Positions 34,449 through 45,060 are shown, counted from the stretch's first letter. The stretch: 64,000 bases of DNA from an uncultured Pelagibacteraceae bacterium (GCA_902625715.1 CACOCP010000004.1:1-64000); one strand, 5' to 3'. The notes: generated by a model not told the origin, from the sequence alone. Translations and numbers: made by a program.

Positions 34449-34904
34449 ATGCCAACAATAAAAGAACTAGAACAATTACAAAAAGCGAAATCTACTCTAA
34501 AAGAAATATTAAAAGTTCATATGAGAGAACCCATTAATGATAATGAGTTTCAAACTCTTTTTGGCAACATGAAGAGATTAAGAAAAAATGGATGTGAATT
34601 AGTATGGTCAGCAGACATAAGCAAATCATTGTTTAAAGATAAGGGAAAATATTTGGCAAAACTTATGTTGGAAGGATACTTAACCCTTGATGCACCACAA
34701 CTTGGAATTAGACTTTTATATGTAAAAGTTTATGGGGGAAAAGGTATGCTTTGGGGAAAGAAAATACATTATGCTGTTTATCAACAAGATTATGATGAAA
34801 AAAATTGGACACCGCTTGGAACATTTAAAGTTTGGGGATTAGCAGTTACAGGTATTAATAATATATTTAGATCAGCAGGTTTATTGCAAGGTTCAGCACT
34901 ATGA
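34449..34904 (+). CDS. Unknown protein of accessory operon
   Basis: 151 residues, soluble, no signal peptide. A helical start (KELEQLQKAKSTLKEILKVHM) is followed by a mixed alpha/beta body with LVWSADISKSLFKDKGKYLAKLML and aromatic strands near the C-terminus (YAVYQQDYDEKNWTPLGTF). I do not recognise a family. The gene begins three bases after the nuclease-fold gene and its stop overlaps the next start (ATGA), so its product is likely made in step with both neighbours. Confidence 0.65.
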   Translation: MPTIKELEQLQKAKSTLKEILKVHMREPINDNEFQTLFGNMKRLRKNGCELVWSADISKSLFKDKGKYLAKLMLEGYLTLDAPQLGIRLLYVKVYGGKGMLWGKKIHYAVYQQDYDEKNWTPLGTFKVWGLAVTGINNIFRSAGLLQGSAL

Positions 34905-35260
34905 TTTTAAAAGATGTTCATCAAAGATTTAAAAAGTTAGAGATATATTCTATCTTAAAAATATTTTCTTATGCATTAGTCATTGTTGGTTTTTTTTCTG
35001 CACAAGAATTGTTTTTTTATGCAATTGGTTCTGACTTAAGACCCATAGGTGAAATTTTTGCTGCTATTTTACCTGAGATTGTAACTGAGACGAGATCAAA
35101 TTCATTAATGCCAGTTGTGGTTTCAGGCAATCAAGGTTTGTGGATGGTAATTGTTTTTTTTGGATCATGTTTATGTTTTGCTTCACTTATAATGTTTTTT
35201 ACATACGTAAGTTGTTTTTATAAAACATTGAGAGATGATTATATTTTTAAGATAAAATGA
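34901..35260 (+). CDS. Small membrane protein closing the accessory operon
   Basis: 119 residues. Hydrophobic segments at about 19-40 and 82-108, with a semi-hydrophobic stretch at 45-62 that may also span the membrane. N- and C-terminal ends are charged (KDVHQRFKKLE; KTLRDDYIFKIK), suggesting cytoplasmic ends. No family recognised. Translationally coupled to the upstream gene by ATGA overlap. A membrane protein as last gene of a nuclease-containing cassette is a pattern also seen in defence operons, but this is only suggestive. Confidence 0.65.
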   Translation: MILKDVHQRFKKLEIYSILKIFSYALVIVGFFSAQELFFYAIGSDLRPIGEIFAAILPEIVTETRSNSLMPVVVSGNQGLWMVIVFFGSCLCFASLIMFFTYVSCFYKTLRDDYIFKIK

Positions 35261-35284
35261 AAAAAAGATTATCTACAAAGTCCA

Positions 35285-35815
35285 TTAAAACTTATATTTT
35301 TTTTCTAGTTTTTCACATTCAAATTTAGTTTTGATAGGTGGAACTTCTACACCTGCAACTTTTTTATTTGGTTTATTCATTATATATTCAATAAAGGTTC
35401 TTGCTCTTAGATTATTTCTAGCAGGTTCTAAACTTTTATTATTCAAATCAGCAATTTTATTTTTTTTAATATTAATAAGTTGTTGATCTGTTACATTTTT
35501 TAAATCTTCTTCTGTCAACTCATATCCTGCCAATTCACCTTCACCTGTTATTCTTGAAAGCAACCAAATTCCATGAGTTAAGTTCATCATATTTTTTTTC
35601 ATACGTTTAACAGTTAAAATTATATCTACGTCTTTACCGTGCCACATATAAGTCCCTCCACCACCTTCTTTCAACCATTTGGAATTTTTGTAATCTAGTC
35701 CCACATAAAATTTACTACCGTCATCACCTTTAAACTTGCAGGTTAAATCAACAACTTGTGCAAAAGAAATATTTGTCCAAAATATAATTAATAAAGTTGA
35801 TATAAATTTTTTCAT
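35285..35815 (-). CDS. Secreted protein of unknown function
   Basis: 176 residues with a signal peptide (1-19, ending SFA-QV). The mature part has two cysteines at its ends (DLTCKFKGDDGS near the start and KFECEKLEKKYKF at the end), a Gly/Trp-rich strand (WLKEGGGGTYMWHGKDVD) and a helical middle. Similar overall plan (two terminal cysteines, periplasmic) to the first gene of the five-gene operon, though I see no sequence homology. Its leader holds a tandem TTCCTCACTCT repeat. Converges on the accessory operon, 24 bases apart. Confidence 0.65.
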   Translation of the reverse strand: MKKFISTLLIIFWTNISFAQVVDLTCKFKGDDGSKFYVGLDYKNSKWLKEGGGGTYMWHGKDVDIILTVKRMKKNMMNLTHGIWLLSRITGEGELAGYELTEEDLKNVTDQQLINIKKNKIADLNNKSLEPARNNLRARTFIEYIMNKPNKKVAGVEVPPIKTKFECEKLEKKYKF

Positions 35816-35853
35816 TTTTAAACTTTAACATCCATGTAAATTTTTTTAATACT

Positions 35854-35889
35854 GTTCTTCCTCACTCTTTCCTCACTCTTTCCTCACTA
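35854..35889. repeat. Tandem 11-base repeat related to the small RNA element
   Basis: Three units of TTCCTCACTCT (the last incomplete) upstream of the 176-residue secreted protein and beyond the groEL terminator. The core GTGAGGAAAG on the minus strand also occurs in both small RNA copies (GAGGAAAGTGAGGAAGA), so all three loci carry the same short motif, here expanded. Confidence 0.65.
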
Positions 35890-35906
35890 ATGATTTTTAC
35901 TCAGAC

Positions 35907-35938
35907 AAAAAAAAAGGGCAGTAAAAACTGCCCTTTTT
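35907..35938. terminator. Terminator of groES-groEL
   Basis: GGGCAGT (35916-35922), AAAA, ACTGCCC (35927-35933). On the minus strand the stem is followed by nine T; five T on the plus strand. It begins about 27 bases past the groEL stop. Confidence 0.9.
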
Positions 35939-35964
35939 GAATTTTTCGATGACCGAAATGAGTC

Positions 35965-37635
<1,671 letters not shown>

Positions 37636-37642
37636 TTAATTA

Positions 37643-37936
37643 TTATTTTCCAGATGAAATACCCATAATGTCAGATTCTTTCATTATACTGTATTCCTTG
37701 CCATCTATTTTGACTTCAGTTCCAGACCATTTTCCAAAAAGAACTTTGTCGCCAACTTTAACATCCATAGGGATTATTTTTCCATCCTCTGTTTTTGCAC
37801 CACCACCAACTGCAACTACTTTACCTTCTTGCGGTTTTTCTTGTGCTGTATCAGGGATAATTATTCCACCAGCGGTTTTTTCGCTGCTATCTAATACTTC
37901 AATTAACACTCTATCGTGTAACGGTTTGAACTTCAT
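37643..37936 (-). CDS. groES: Co-chaperonin GroES (10 kDa)
   Basis: 97 residues, normal length. [20 protein letters not shown], the mobile loop [18 protein letters not shown] and [18 protein letters not shown] are standard GroES features. Lid of the GroEL chamber. Good Shine-Dalgarno (AAGGAG). First gene of the operon; no CIRCE inverted repeat is visible, so heat control appears to rest on the RpoH-type promoter alone. Confidence 0.98.
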   Translation of the reverse strand: MKFKPLHDRVLIEVLDSSEKTAGGIIIPDTAQEKPQEGKVVAVGGGAKTEDGKIIPMDVKVGDKVLFGKWSGTEVKIDGKEYSIMKESDIMGISSGK

Positions 37937-37960
37937 ATAAACTCCTTTAAATTAGCATTC

Positions 37961-37989
37961 ATATAAAGGTCAATAATGAGTATTTCAAG
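37961..37989 (-). promoter_or_regulatory. RpoH (sigma-32)-type promoter of groES-groEL
   Basis: Minus strand CTTGAAA (37983-37989), 13-base spacer, CCTTTATAT (37961-37969), close to the alphaproteobacterial RpoH consensus and to the hsp20 promoter at 12950-12979. Predicted start about 18-20 bases ahead of the groES ATG, giving a short leader. Confidence 0.75.
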
Positions 37990-38057
37990 ATCCCTCTAGA
38001 AATTTATGGAACCAAAAAAGCAAAGAATTAATTAGATTTTTAGGCTATATCTCAATC

Positions 38058-38873
38058 ATGATAACAAACCTTGATACTGAAGGGCTTAGTAAAATCGCAT
38101 TTGATTACGATCTTTTTTATATCGATATATGGGGAGTGATACACAATGGTTTGGAGCTTAATCTTTCAGCTATAGAAACTTTAAAAAAATTAGAACAAAA
38201 TAAAAAAAAGTTTGTTCTATTAACAAACGCTCCAAGGCCGAACGTGTCTGTAATAGAGTTTTTAAAAAAAATGGGCCTAAAAGATTATTATGATAAAGTT
38301 TTCACTTCAGGAGAAGCAGCTCTGAGATATCTAAAAAGTGATTTAAACAATAAGAAATTTTTCCATATAGGTCCTCCACGAGATTTTGATTTATTTTCAT
38401 CTTTTAAAAATTTTAAAGAAACAAATATTGATTTAGCAGATTATATTCTTTGCACAGGGTTGTTTGATAATTATGATAAAAATTTAGATTATTATAAAAC
38501 ACTTCTCAAAAAACATTTAACAAAAAAGATGATATGCACAAACCCAGATTTAATAGTTGATAGAGGAAATATTAGAGAATATTGCGCAGGATCGGTAGCA
38601 AAAGTTTTTGAAAATTTAAAAGGAGAGGTTATCTATTTTGGTAAACCATATCCCCCTGTTTATGAGTTATCTGCTGAAACTAGAAATAAAAAAGTTTTAT
38701 GTATAGGTGATAATCTTAACACAGATATTAAAGGTGCCAATGTTCAAAATTTTGATGCTTTACTAATTACAGGAGGCATTCACAGAAATGAAATTTCTGA
38801 TAAAAAAATAGAAAATTTAACTAAATCTTACAATGTTAAAATTAATTATATTCAAACAGAACTAAAATGGTGA
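38058..38873 (+). CDS. HAD-IIA family phosphatase (TIGR01459-like, NagD-type)
   Basis: 271 residues. HAD motif I is DLFYIDIWGVIHNG (nucleophile Asp; note D-x-W in place of D-x-D as in this subgroup), motif II VLLTNAPRP, C2-type cap in the middle, motif III with the lysine in YFGKPYPPVYE and motif IV GDNLNTDIKGA. These are phosphatases acting on sugar or nucleotide phosphates; TIGR01459 members are frequent next to ribF in alphaproteobacteria. It overlaps the ribF start by seven bases. Confidence 0.85.
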   Translation: MITNLDTEGLSKIAFDYDLFYIDIWGVIHNGLELNLSAIETLKKLEQNKKKFVLLTNAPRPNVSVIEFLKKMGLKDYYDKVFTSGEAALRYLKSDLNNKKFFHIGPPRDFDLFSSFKNFKETNIDLADYILCTGLFDNYDKNLDYYKTLLKKHLTKKMICTNPDLIVDRGNIREYCAGSVAKVFENLKGEVIYFGKPYPPVYELSAETRNKKVLCIGDNLNTDIKGANVQNFDALLITGGIHRNEISDKKIENLTKSYNVKINYIQTELKW

Positions 38874-39790
38874 GAGTTAAAATATATAAAAATTTTAATA
38901 TTAAAAAACAACATTATAACTCAATTATATTAATTGGTAACTTTGATGGACTGCACTTAGGTCATCAAAAATTATTTGATGAAGCTCTGAGATATAAAAA
39001 AAAATTTAAACTAAATCTTGGGGTAGTTACTTTTGATCCTATTCCAAAGATGTTTTTCAATAAAGAAATAAAAAATTATAGGATTTCAAATTTTAACCAA
39101 AAGACAAAATACTTTGATAAATATAAAGTTGACTTTATAATAAACAAAAAATTTGATAAAACATTTTCAAAAATAGAATGTAATTCTTTTATAAAAAAAT
39201 ATTTACACAAAAAGTTAAAATCAAAGTTTCTTTTTGTAAGCAATAATTTTAAATTTGGATATAAACGTAAGGGCGATGTTATTCTTTTAAAAAAACTTCA
39301 AAAAAAGTTTAATTACATTCTTATAAAACCAAAACCTTTAATTAAAAAAAATAGAATTGTTTCATCAACATTGATTAGAAATTATTTAGAAGGTGGGAAA
39401 ATAGAAATAGCTAACAAATTTTTATCAAGAAAATGGTCTATAGAGGGAAAAGTTGAAAAAGGCAGAATGCTGGGAAGAAAAATAGGTTTTCCTACGTGCA
39501 ACATTGATATCAAAAATTACGTGATTGCTAAACCTGGTGTTTATTCTGTAAATGTGAAAATAGAAAAAGATAAAAAAATTTTTAAAGGGATTGCAAATCT
39601 TGGCTTTCGACCAACTTTTAATCAAAAAAAAATATTGTTGGAAGTAAATTTATTTAATTTTTCTGGAAATCTTTATAATAAAAAACTATCAGTAGATTTT
39701 AAAAAATTTATAAGAGGTGAAAAAAAATTTAAAAATATAGACCAACTAAAAAAACAGATTAATAAAGATATTTTATATGCAAAAAAATAA
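38867..39790 (+). CDS. ribF: Bifunctional riboflavin kinase / FAD synthetase
   Basis: 307 residues. N-terminal FMN adenylyltransferase domain with IGNFDGLHLGHQKLFDEA (residues 23-40) and VSSTLIRNYLEGG; C-terminal riboflavin kinase domain with GRMLGRKIGFPTCNID, KPGVYSVNV and GIANLGFRPTF. Converts riboflavin to FMN then FAD. The ribF-ileS-lspA order is common in proteobacteria and continues here. Lysine content is high, as in neighbouring genes of this AT-rich genome. Confidence 0.95.
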   Translation: MVRVKIYKNFNIKKQHYNSIILIGNFDGLHLGHQKLFDEALRYKKKFKLNLGVVTFDPIPKMFFNKEIKNYRISNFNQKTKYFDKYKVDFIINKKFDKTFSKIECNSFIKKYLHKKLKSKFLFVSNNFKFGYKRKGDVILLKKLQKKFNYILIKPKPLIKKNRIVSSTLIRNYLEGGKIEIANKFLSRKWSIEGKVEKGRMLGRKIGFPTCNIDIKNYVIAKPGVYSVNVKIEKDKKIFKGIANLGFRPTFNQKKILLEVNLFNFSGNLYNKKLSVDFKKFIRGEKKFKNIDQLKKQINKDILYAKK

Positions 39791-39796
39791 TATCCT

Positions 39797-42526
39797 ATGA
39801 GTAAAGAACATATAAATCTCCCAAAAACAGCTTTTTCAATGAAGGCTAATTTGCCAGTTAGAGAACCTGGTATTTTAGATTACTGGCAAAAGATTGGCCT
39901 GTACAAAAAATTAAGACAAAAGAGCAAAGGTAAAAAGAAGTTCGTTCTTCACGATGGACCTCCTTACGCAAACGGAAATATTCATATGGGAACAGCTTTG
40001 AATAAAATACTAAAAGATATAATTACAAAGTTTCATCAGATGGATGGTAAAGACTCGGTATATGTCCCTGGTTGGGATTGTCACGGATTGCCAATAGAAT
40101 GGAAAATTGAGGAACAATATAAAAAAAATAAAAAAAATAAGAACGATGTTCCAATTATTGAGTTTAGAAAAGAGTGTAGAGATTTTGCAACCAAATGGAT
40201 AGGAATTCATAAAGACCAATTTCAAAGGCTTGGTGTAATTGGCGATTGGGAAAACTATTATTCTACCATGAGCTTTGATGCCGAAGCTCAAATAGTAAGA
40301 GAACTTGGAAAATTTCTAAAAGAAGGGAGCTTATATAGGGGATACAAACCAGTTCTTTGGTCGACAGTAGAAAAAACTGCTCTTGCAGACGCTGAAGTTG
40401 AATATATGGACCATGTATCCGATACAATTTATGTAGAATTTCCAGTTGTTAAAACAAATTTTAAAGAGATAGAAAATTCAAATGTTGTCATATGGACAAC
40501 TACACCTTGGACTATACCTGCAAATAAAGCTTTAGCTTACAATCAAAGTTTAACATATCTGTTGCTGGAGATTGATAACGAAAAAAAAATTATAATTGCA
40601 AAAGATCTTTTAGAGTCCTTCAAAAAAGACACTAATATTGAAAACACAAAAATTATTAAAGAATTTTCTGGAAAGGAATTCAAAGGGACATTTTGTAGTC
40701 ATCCATTTTATTCGATTGGGTATGATTATGAAATTCCCATGTTAGAGGCGAGATTTGTAACGACTGAACAAGGAACTGGAATTGTACATTGTGCACCAAG
40801 TCATGGTCCAGATGATTTTAATTTATGCCTAAATAATAATATTAAAGCTGTTGAAACAGTTGATGATGACGGGAGATATACTAAAAATATTTTGCATTTT
40901 GAAGGGCTACACATTTTTAAAGCTAATAGTGTCATTATAGACAAATTAAAAGAACATAAAAAACTTATTGCAAATGGTAAATTAAATCACTCGTATCCAC
41001 ATTCATGGAGATCAAAAGCTCCATTAGTTCATCGTGCTACCCCACAATGGTTTATATCAATGGAAAGTCATGAATTAAGATCAAAAGCATTGAAAGCGTT
41101 GGATGAAACAACTTTTTATCCAAGTAAAGGAAAAGAAAGAATTAAGTCAATGATAGAAACTAGACCTGACTGGTGTGTTTCAAGACAAAGAGTTTGGGGA
41201 GTGCCTTTACCAATTTTTACATCAAAAAAAGATGGCAAGGTCTTAATTGATGATGATGTTTTTGAAAATATTGCACAGATTTACGAGAAGGAAGGTTCAG
41301 ATTGTTGGTTTTCAGATGATTATCAAAAATTACTGGGAAACAAGTATAAAGCTGAAGATTTTAATAAACTAAGCGATATTGTTGAAGTGTGGTTTGACAG
41401 TGGATCTACTCACTCTTTTGTCCTTGAGAAAAGAGCTGATCTTAAATGGCCAGCATCTATGTATCTAGAAGGATCTGATCAACATCGAGGATGGTTCCAT
41501 TCATCACTATTAGAATCCTGTGGCACGAGAGGTAAAGCTCCATTTGAAAGTATTTTATCCCATGGTTTTGTAGTGGACGGAAAAGGCCTAAAAATGTCTA
41601 AATCGCAAGGAAATGTTATAGCGCCTGAAGATATTCTAAAAAAATATGGAGCTGATATTTTAAGAATTTGGGTTGCTTCATCTAATTATGCTGAAGATTT
41701 AAGAATAGATTATTCAATATTAGACCAACATGCTGAAGCTTATCGTAAAATAAGAAATACCTTTAGATTTTTGCTTGGCAACATTAGAGATAAATATGAG
41801 AATTATGATTTTGATAAAATAGATACAAATAATTTGCCTGAACTTGAGCAGCTTATGCTACATAAGCTATCGGAAATAAATGAAAAGTTTTATTTAAACT
41901 TCAAATCATATAATTTTCATAATCTTTACAAAGAGCTACTGAATTTTTGTACCGTTGATTTATCTGCATTTTATTTTGATATAAGAAAAGATCTTTTATA
42001 TTGTGATCCTATACAGTCTAAAAATAGATCGGATTGTATATTAGTTTTAAATGTTATTCTGCAGTGTTTGTTAAAATGGTTTGCTCCAATTTTATCATTT
42101 ACAACTGAGGAAATTTTTTCATTAATCTTTAATGATAAAGATGATTCAAGCATACATCTTGAGAATTTTGCAAAAATTCCCTCAAGATGGAGAAATGACG
42201 AATTGAGTAAAAATTGGGAAAAAATAAAATTTATAAGAGATACAGTTAACGTTAGCATTGAAAATATGAGAGCCAATAAATTAATTGGATCTAGTTTAGA
42301 GACAAATATATCTATAAAATTGCACGACGAATTATTTAAAATTGCCGATAATTATGATTTTTCTGAAATATGTATAACGTCAAAGGCCTCAGTAGAAAAT
42401 GATAATACTATTAATGACAAAATCGAGGTAACCACAAGTAAAGCGGAGGGTGAAAAATGCCCAGTTTGTTGGAAAGTTAGCTTAGATCCATGCAAGAAAC
42501 ATGGCAAAATACAAATTTCAAAATGA
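39797..42526 (+). CDS. ileS: Isoleucyl-tRNA synthetase
   Basis: 909 residues, full length. Class I signatures HMGT (the HIGH motif, residues 63-66, within GPPYANGNIHMGT) and GLKMSKSQGNV (KMSKS). The editing domain CP1 (TTTPWTIPANKALAYN; GTGIVHCAPSHGPDDF) and the C-terminal zinc cluster CPVCWKVSLDPCKKHG are present. Charges tRNA-Ile. The lspA start overlaps its stop (ATGA). Confidence 0.98.
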   Translation: MSKEHINLPKTAFSMKANLPVREPGILDYWQKIGLYKKLRQKSKGKKKFVLHDGPPYANGNIHMGTALNKILKDIITKFHQMDGKDSVYVPGWDCHGLPIEWKIEEQYKKNKKNKNDVPIIEFRKECRDFATKWIGIHKDQFQRLGVIGDWENYYSTMSFDAEAQIVRELGKFLKEGSLYRGYKPVLWSTVEKTALADAEVEYMDHVSDTIYVEFPVVKTNFKEIENSNVVIWTTTPWTIPANKALAYNQSLTYLLLEIDNEKKIIIAKDLLESFKKDTNIENTKIIKEFSGKEFKGTFCSHPFYSIGYDYEIPMLEARFVTTEQGTGIVHCAPSHGPDDFNLCLNNNIKAVETVDDDGRYTKNILHFEGLHIFKANSVIIDKLKEHKKLIANGKLNHSYPHSWRSKAPLVHRATPQWFISMESHELRSKALKALDETTFYPSKGKERIKSMIETRPDWCVSRQRVWGVPLPIFTSKKDGKVLIDDDVFENIAQIYEKEGSDCWFSDDYQKLLGNKYKAEDFNKLSDIVEVWFDSGSTHSFVLEKRADLKWPASMYLEGSDQHRGWFHSSLLESCGTRGKAPFESILSHGFVVDGKGLKMSKSQGNVIAPEDILKKYGADILRIWVASSNYAEDLRIDYSILDQHAEAYRKIRNTFRFLLGNIRDKYENYDFDKIDTNNLPELEQLMLHKLSEINEKFYLNFKSYNFHNLYKELLNFCTVDLSAFYFDIRKDLLYCDPIQSKNRSDCILVLNVILQCLLKWFAPILSFTTEEIFSLIFNDKDDSSIHLENFAKIPSRWRNDELSKNWEKIKFIRDTVNVSIENMRANKLIGSSLETNISIKLHDELFKIADNYDFSEICITSKASVENDNTINDKIEVTTSKAEGEKCPVCWKVSLDPCKKHGKIQISK

Positions 42527-43017
42527 ATGAAAAAATAAAATTATTTTTTATTTATGTGTCATATATTTTTATTTTATTTGCAATCGATAGAGTTACAAAA
42601 TTTCAAGTATTAGGTATTTTAGAGAGCCAAGACAAGGTTGATATTTATGTAAATTCTTTTTTAAGCTTTTATTTAGTCTGGAATAAAGGAATTGGATTTG
42701 GTTTATTTTCATTTGATAATACAACAGCATATAATTTAATTACTTTAATAATATTATTCATTAACGTAATTATAGTTTATCTAATTTTTGTAGAAGAAGG
42801 TGTGAAGGTTTATTTTTTACTTACTATATTAGGTGGATCATTAGGCAATTTCGCTGATAGATTATACTATAAAGCGGTACCCGATTTTATTGATATAAAC
42901 TACAACGGTTATCATTGGTTCATCTTTAATGTTGCGGATATCTTTATTACGCTAGGAATCATTTGTCTTATTTTGGCTGAATTGTTAAATTATAAATCAT
43001 CAAATGAAAAAAAATAA
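42523..43017 (+). CDS. lspA: Prolipoprotein signal peptidase (SPase II)
   Basis: 164 residues from the ATG overlapping the ileS stop; an earlier in-frame ATG (42490) would lie deep inside ileS. Four membrane helices and the two catalytic-aspartate motifs GNFADRLYYKAVPDFID and FNVADIFITLG, plus the family loop NKGIGFGLFS. Cleaves lipoprotein signals such as those of the lipoproteins encoded elsewhere in this window. The next gene (a lipoprotein) overlaps its end by 14 bases. Confidence 0.95.
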   Translation: MNEKIKLFFIYVSYIFILFAIDRVTKFQVLGILESQDKVDIYVNSFLSFYLVWNKGIGFGLFSFDNTTAYNLITLIILFINVIIVYLIFVEEGVKVYFLLTILGGSLGNFADRLYYKAVPDFIDINYNGYHWFIFNVADIFITLGIICLILAELLNYKSSNEKK

Positions 43018-43330
43018 AATTCTATCGGTTATATTAATTTTTTTTGGTCTATTTTTATATTCATGCCAAACTGCAACGGAGGCATTACAAGGCAAAAAAA
43101 GATCCGATCAAAGTGATGAATTTTTAGTTGAAAAAAAGAATCCTTTAGCAATGCCACCTGATTTTGATAAACTTCCAACACCAGGCAATCAAGAAGTGTC
43201 CACTGAAATGTTTAGCGATAACAATGAAGTTAAAGATTTATTAAATATAGATGAGAATAAAAACCAAATTGATGAAAAAGATCAGAATTCTACAGATATT
43301 GAAAGCTCTATTTTAGAGAAAATTCAATAA
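43004..43330 (+). CDS. DUF3035-type lipoprotein (BamF-like)
   Basis: 108 residues with a lipoprotein signal (lipobox LYSC, Cys21). The mature segment KKRSDQSDEFLVEKKNPLAMPPDFDKLPTPG (shown in part: DEFLVEKKNPLAMPPDF) matches DUF3035, known as BamF in Caulobacter-type outer-membrane assembly complexes. The C-terminal part is acidic and disordered. Position after lspA is conserved in many alphaproteobacteria. Assignment to the BAM complex follows the family. Confidence 0.75.
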   Translation: MKKNKILSVILIFFGLFLYSCQTATEALQGKKRSDQSDEFLVEKKNPLAMPPDFDKLPTPGNQEVSTEMFSDNNEVKDLLNIDENKNQIDEKDQNSTDIESSILEKIQ

Positions 43331-43332
43331 TA

Positions 43333-44505
43333 ATGTTTACAAAAAATATAAATTTTTCAAATTTTAAATTGAAATCAAACCTTCGTAAAAAAAAATATTT
43401 ACTTAAAAAGATAAATAATAAAAATATTTTTCTAGAATTCCCTTTATTGAAATCTCTAACTAAAGAATATCAAATGGGATATGAAAAGGGTTTAATAAAA
43501 TCACTAAAAAATTATCAAAAAATAAATTTAATTGGTATGGGAGGTTCAATTTTAGGTACCCAGGCAATTTATGATTTCTTTAAGCATAGAATAAAAAAAA
43601 ATTTTAATTTTTTCGATAATCTTCAAGCAAAAAAATTTGTTTCTTCAAATGAGAAAAAAATTAATATTTTAGTCTCTAAATCAGGTAATACACTAGAGAC
43701 AATCTCAAATTTTAATATTTTGAGACAAAAGGAGAAAAAAAATAAAAATATTTTTATCACTGAAAAAAAAATAAGTTTTTTAACCACGCTTGCAAAGAAA
43801 TTAAAAATTGAAGTTATTGAGCATAAAAATTTTATTGGGGGAAGATATTCTGTGCTTTCCGAGGTTGGAATGTTGCCCGCAGAATTAATGGGGCTAAATG
43901 AAAAAAAATTTAAAAACTTTAACCAATTAATTAAAAATAAAAATTTTGTTAATTCATTAATAGAAAATGTTTTAGCAATAAACCATTTTGTTTTTAACAA
44001 AAAAACTAACTCTATTATTTTAAATTATGATGAAAAATCAGATAGTTTTTTTAGATGGTATCAACAATTGACAGCAGAAAGCTTAGGAAAAAAGGGAAAA
44101 GGTATTTTACCATTAATTTCAACAATGCCAAAAGATAATCATAGTCTTCTTCAACTTTATTTAGATGGACCAAAAAATAATTTTTTTACTTTTTTTAGTG
44201 TAAGTGGAAAAAATTCTCCTAAAATTAATAATACAAATTTGAACAGTAATTTTAATTATCTTAAAAAAAAAAACTTGTACAAAATTTTAATATCACAAAA
44301 AAAGGCAACCGAAAATGTTTTCAATAAAAAAAAAATTCCTTTCAGATCATTTAATGTTAATAATAGAAATGAAGAAACAATGGGTGAGCTTTTTAGTTTT
44401 TTTATTTTAGAAACTATTCTTTTAAGCCAGTTGATGAAAGTAAACCCTTTTGATCAACCCTCTGTTGAATTAATCAAAAAAGAAACTGTAAAAATATTAA
44501 GATAA
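43333..44505 (+). CDS. pgi: Glucose-6-phosphate isomerase (short form)
   Basis: 390 residues, clearly shorter than the 540-550 of E. coli Pgi. The sugar-phosphate isomerase domains are present: NLIGMGGSILGTQAIYDFF, LVSKSGNTLETISNFNILR, HKNFIGGRYSVLSEVGMLP, WYQQLTAESLGKKGKGILP and MPKDNHSLLQLYLDGP. Interconverts glucose-6-P and fructose-6-P. The first 40 residues are highly basic. The 3' end overlaps rsmD (convergent) by nine bases. Confidence 0.9.
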   Translation: MFTKNINFSNFKLKSNLRKKKYLLKKINNKNIFLEFPLLKSLTKEYQMGYEKGLIKSLKNYQKINLIGMGGSILGTQAIYDFFKHRIKKNFNFFDNLQAKKFVSSNEKKINILVSKSGNTLETISNFNILRQKEKKNKNIFITEKKISFLTTLAKKLKIEVIEHKNFIGGRYSVLSEVGMLPAELMGLNEKKFKNFNQLIKNKNFVNSLIENVLAINHFVFNKKTNSIILNYDEKSDSFFRWYQQLTAESLGKKGKGILPLISTMPKDNHSLLQLYLDGPKNNFFTFFSVSGKNSPKINNTNLNSNFNYLKKKNLYKILISQKKATENVFNKKKIPFRSFNVNNRNEETMGELFSFFILETILLSQLMKVNPFDQPSVELIKKETVKILR

Positions 44506-45060
44506 TTTTCCAAAGATTATTTTAGAAATACCATAGTTCTTTTCTCTTTGAACCAAAAAGTTTTCAGAAAATTTATCAATGGTTTTTTTATTTCTGTGTA
44601 ATATTAATAGAGTTCGTTTATTGGCTAATTTTTTCTTTTTAATTTTATCAATTATAGTTTCAATATTTTTATCCTTGAATGGTGGGTCCAAAAAAATTAT
44701 GTCAAATTTATTATCAAATATATTTTTCTCACTAAATTTATAAGAGTCACTTTGATATACACTTGCTTTTTTTAATAATTTAAATTTTTCTAAGTTCTTT
44801 TTTAAAAGCATATTTGACTGATGATAGTTTTCAAAAAATACAACTTTTTCAGCACCTCTTGACAAACATTCAATACCAAAGGATCCAGTTCCAGCAAATA
44901 AATCTAATATTTTGGCTCCTTTTAAATTTATAGTTTCATTATTTGAGTGTTCAATTATGTTAAAAATAGACTCTCTAACTCTATCTTTTAAAGGTCTAGT
45001 AGATTTATCGGTAGGCGCTAAAATTTTCTGTCCCTTAAGATAGCCTCCAATTACACGCAT
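44497..45060 (-). CDS. rsmD: 16S rRNA (guanine-966-N2)-methyltransferase
   Basis: 187 residues. MRVIGGYLKGQKILAP and RPLKDRVRESIFNII are the RsmD N-terminal hallmarks, followed by the SAM site ILDLFAGTGSFGIECLSRGA and the catalytic IIFLDPPFKDK. Methylates G966 of 16S rRNA in the 30S subunit. The start codon abuts the purD stop directly. Confidence 0.95.
   Translation of the reverse strand: MRVIGGYLKGQKILAPTDKSTRPLKDRVRESIFNIIEHSNNETINLKGAKILDLFAGTGSFGIECLSRGAEKVVFFENYHQSNMLLKKNLEKFKLLKKASVYQSDSYKFSEKNIFDNKFDIIFLDPPFKDKNIETIIDKIKKKKLANKRTLLILHRNKKTIDKFSENFLVQREKNYGISKIIFGKLS

Noticed and set aside
35854-35889. CRISPR-like repeats
   Set aside because: Units of 11 bases in direct tandem without spacers and with no cas genes in the window.
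42490-42522. Earlier ATG for lspA inside ileS
   Set aside because: It lies within the zinc-binding end of ileS; the ATG overlapping the ileS stop gives the normal LspA N-terminus.
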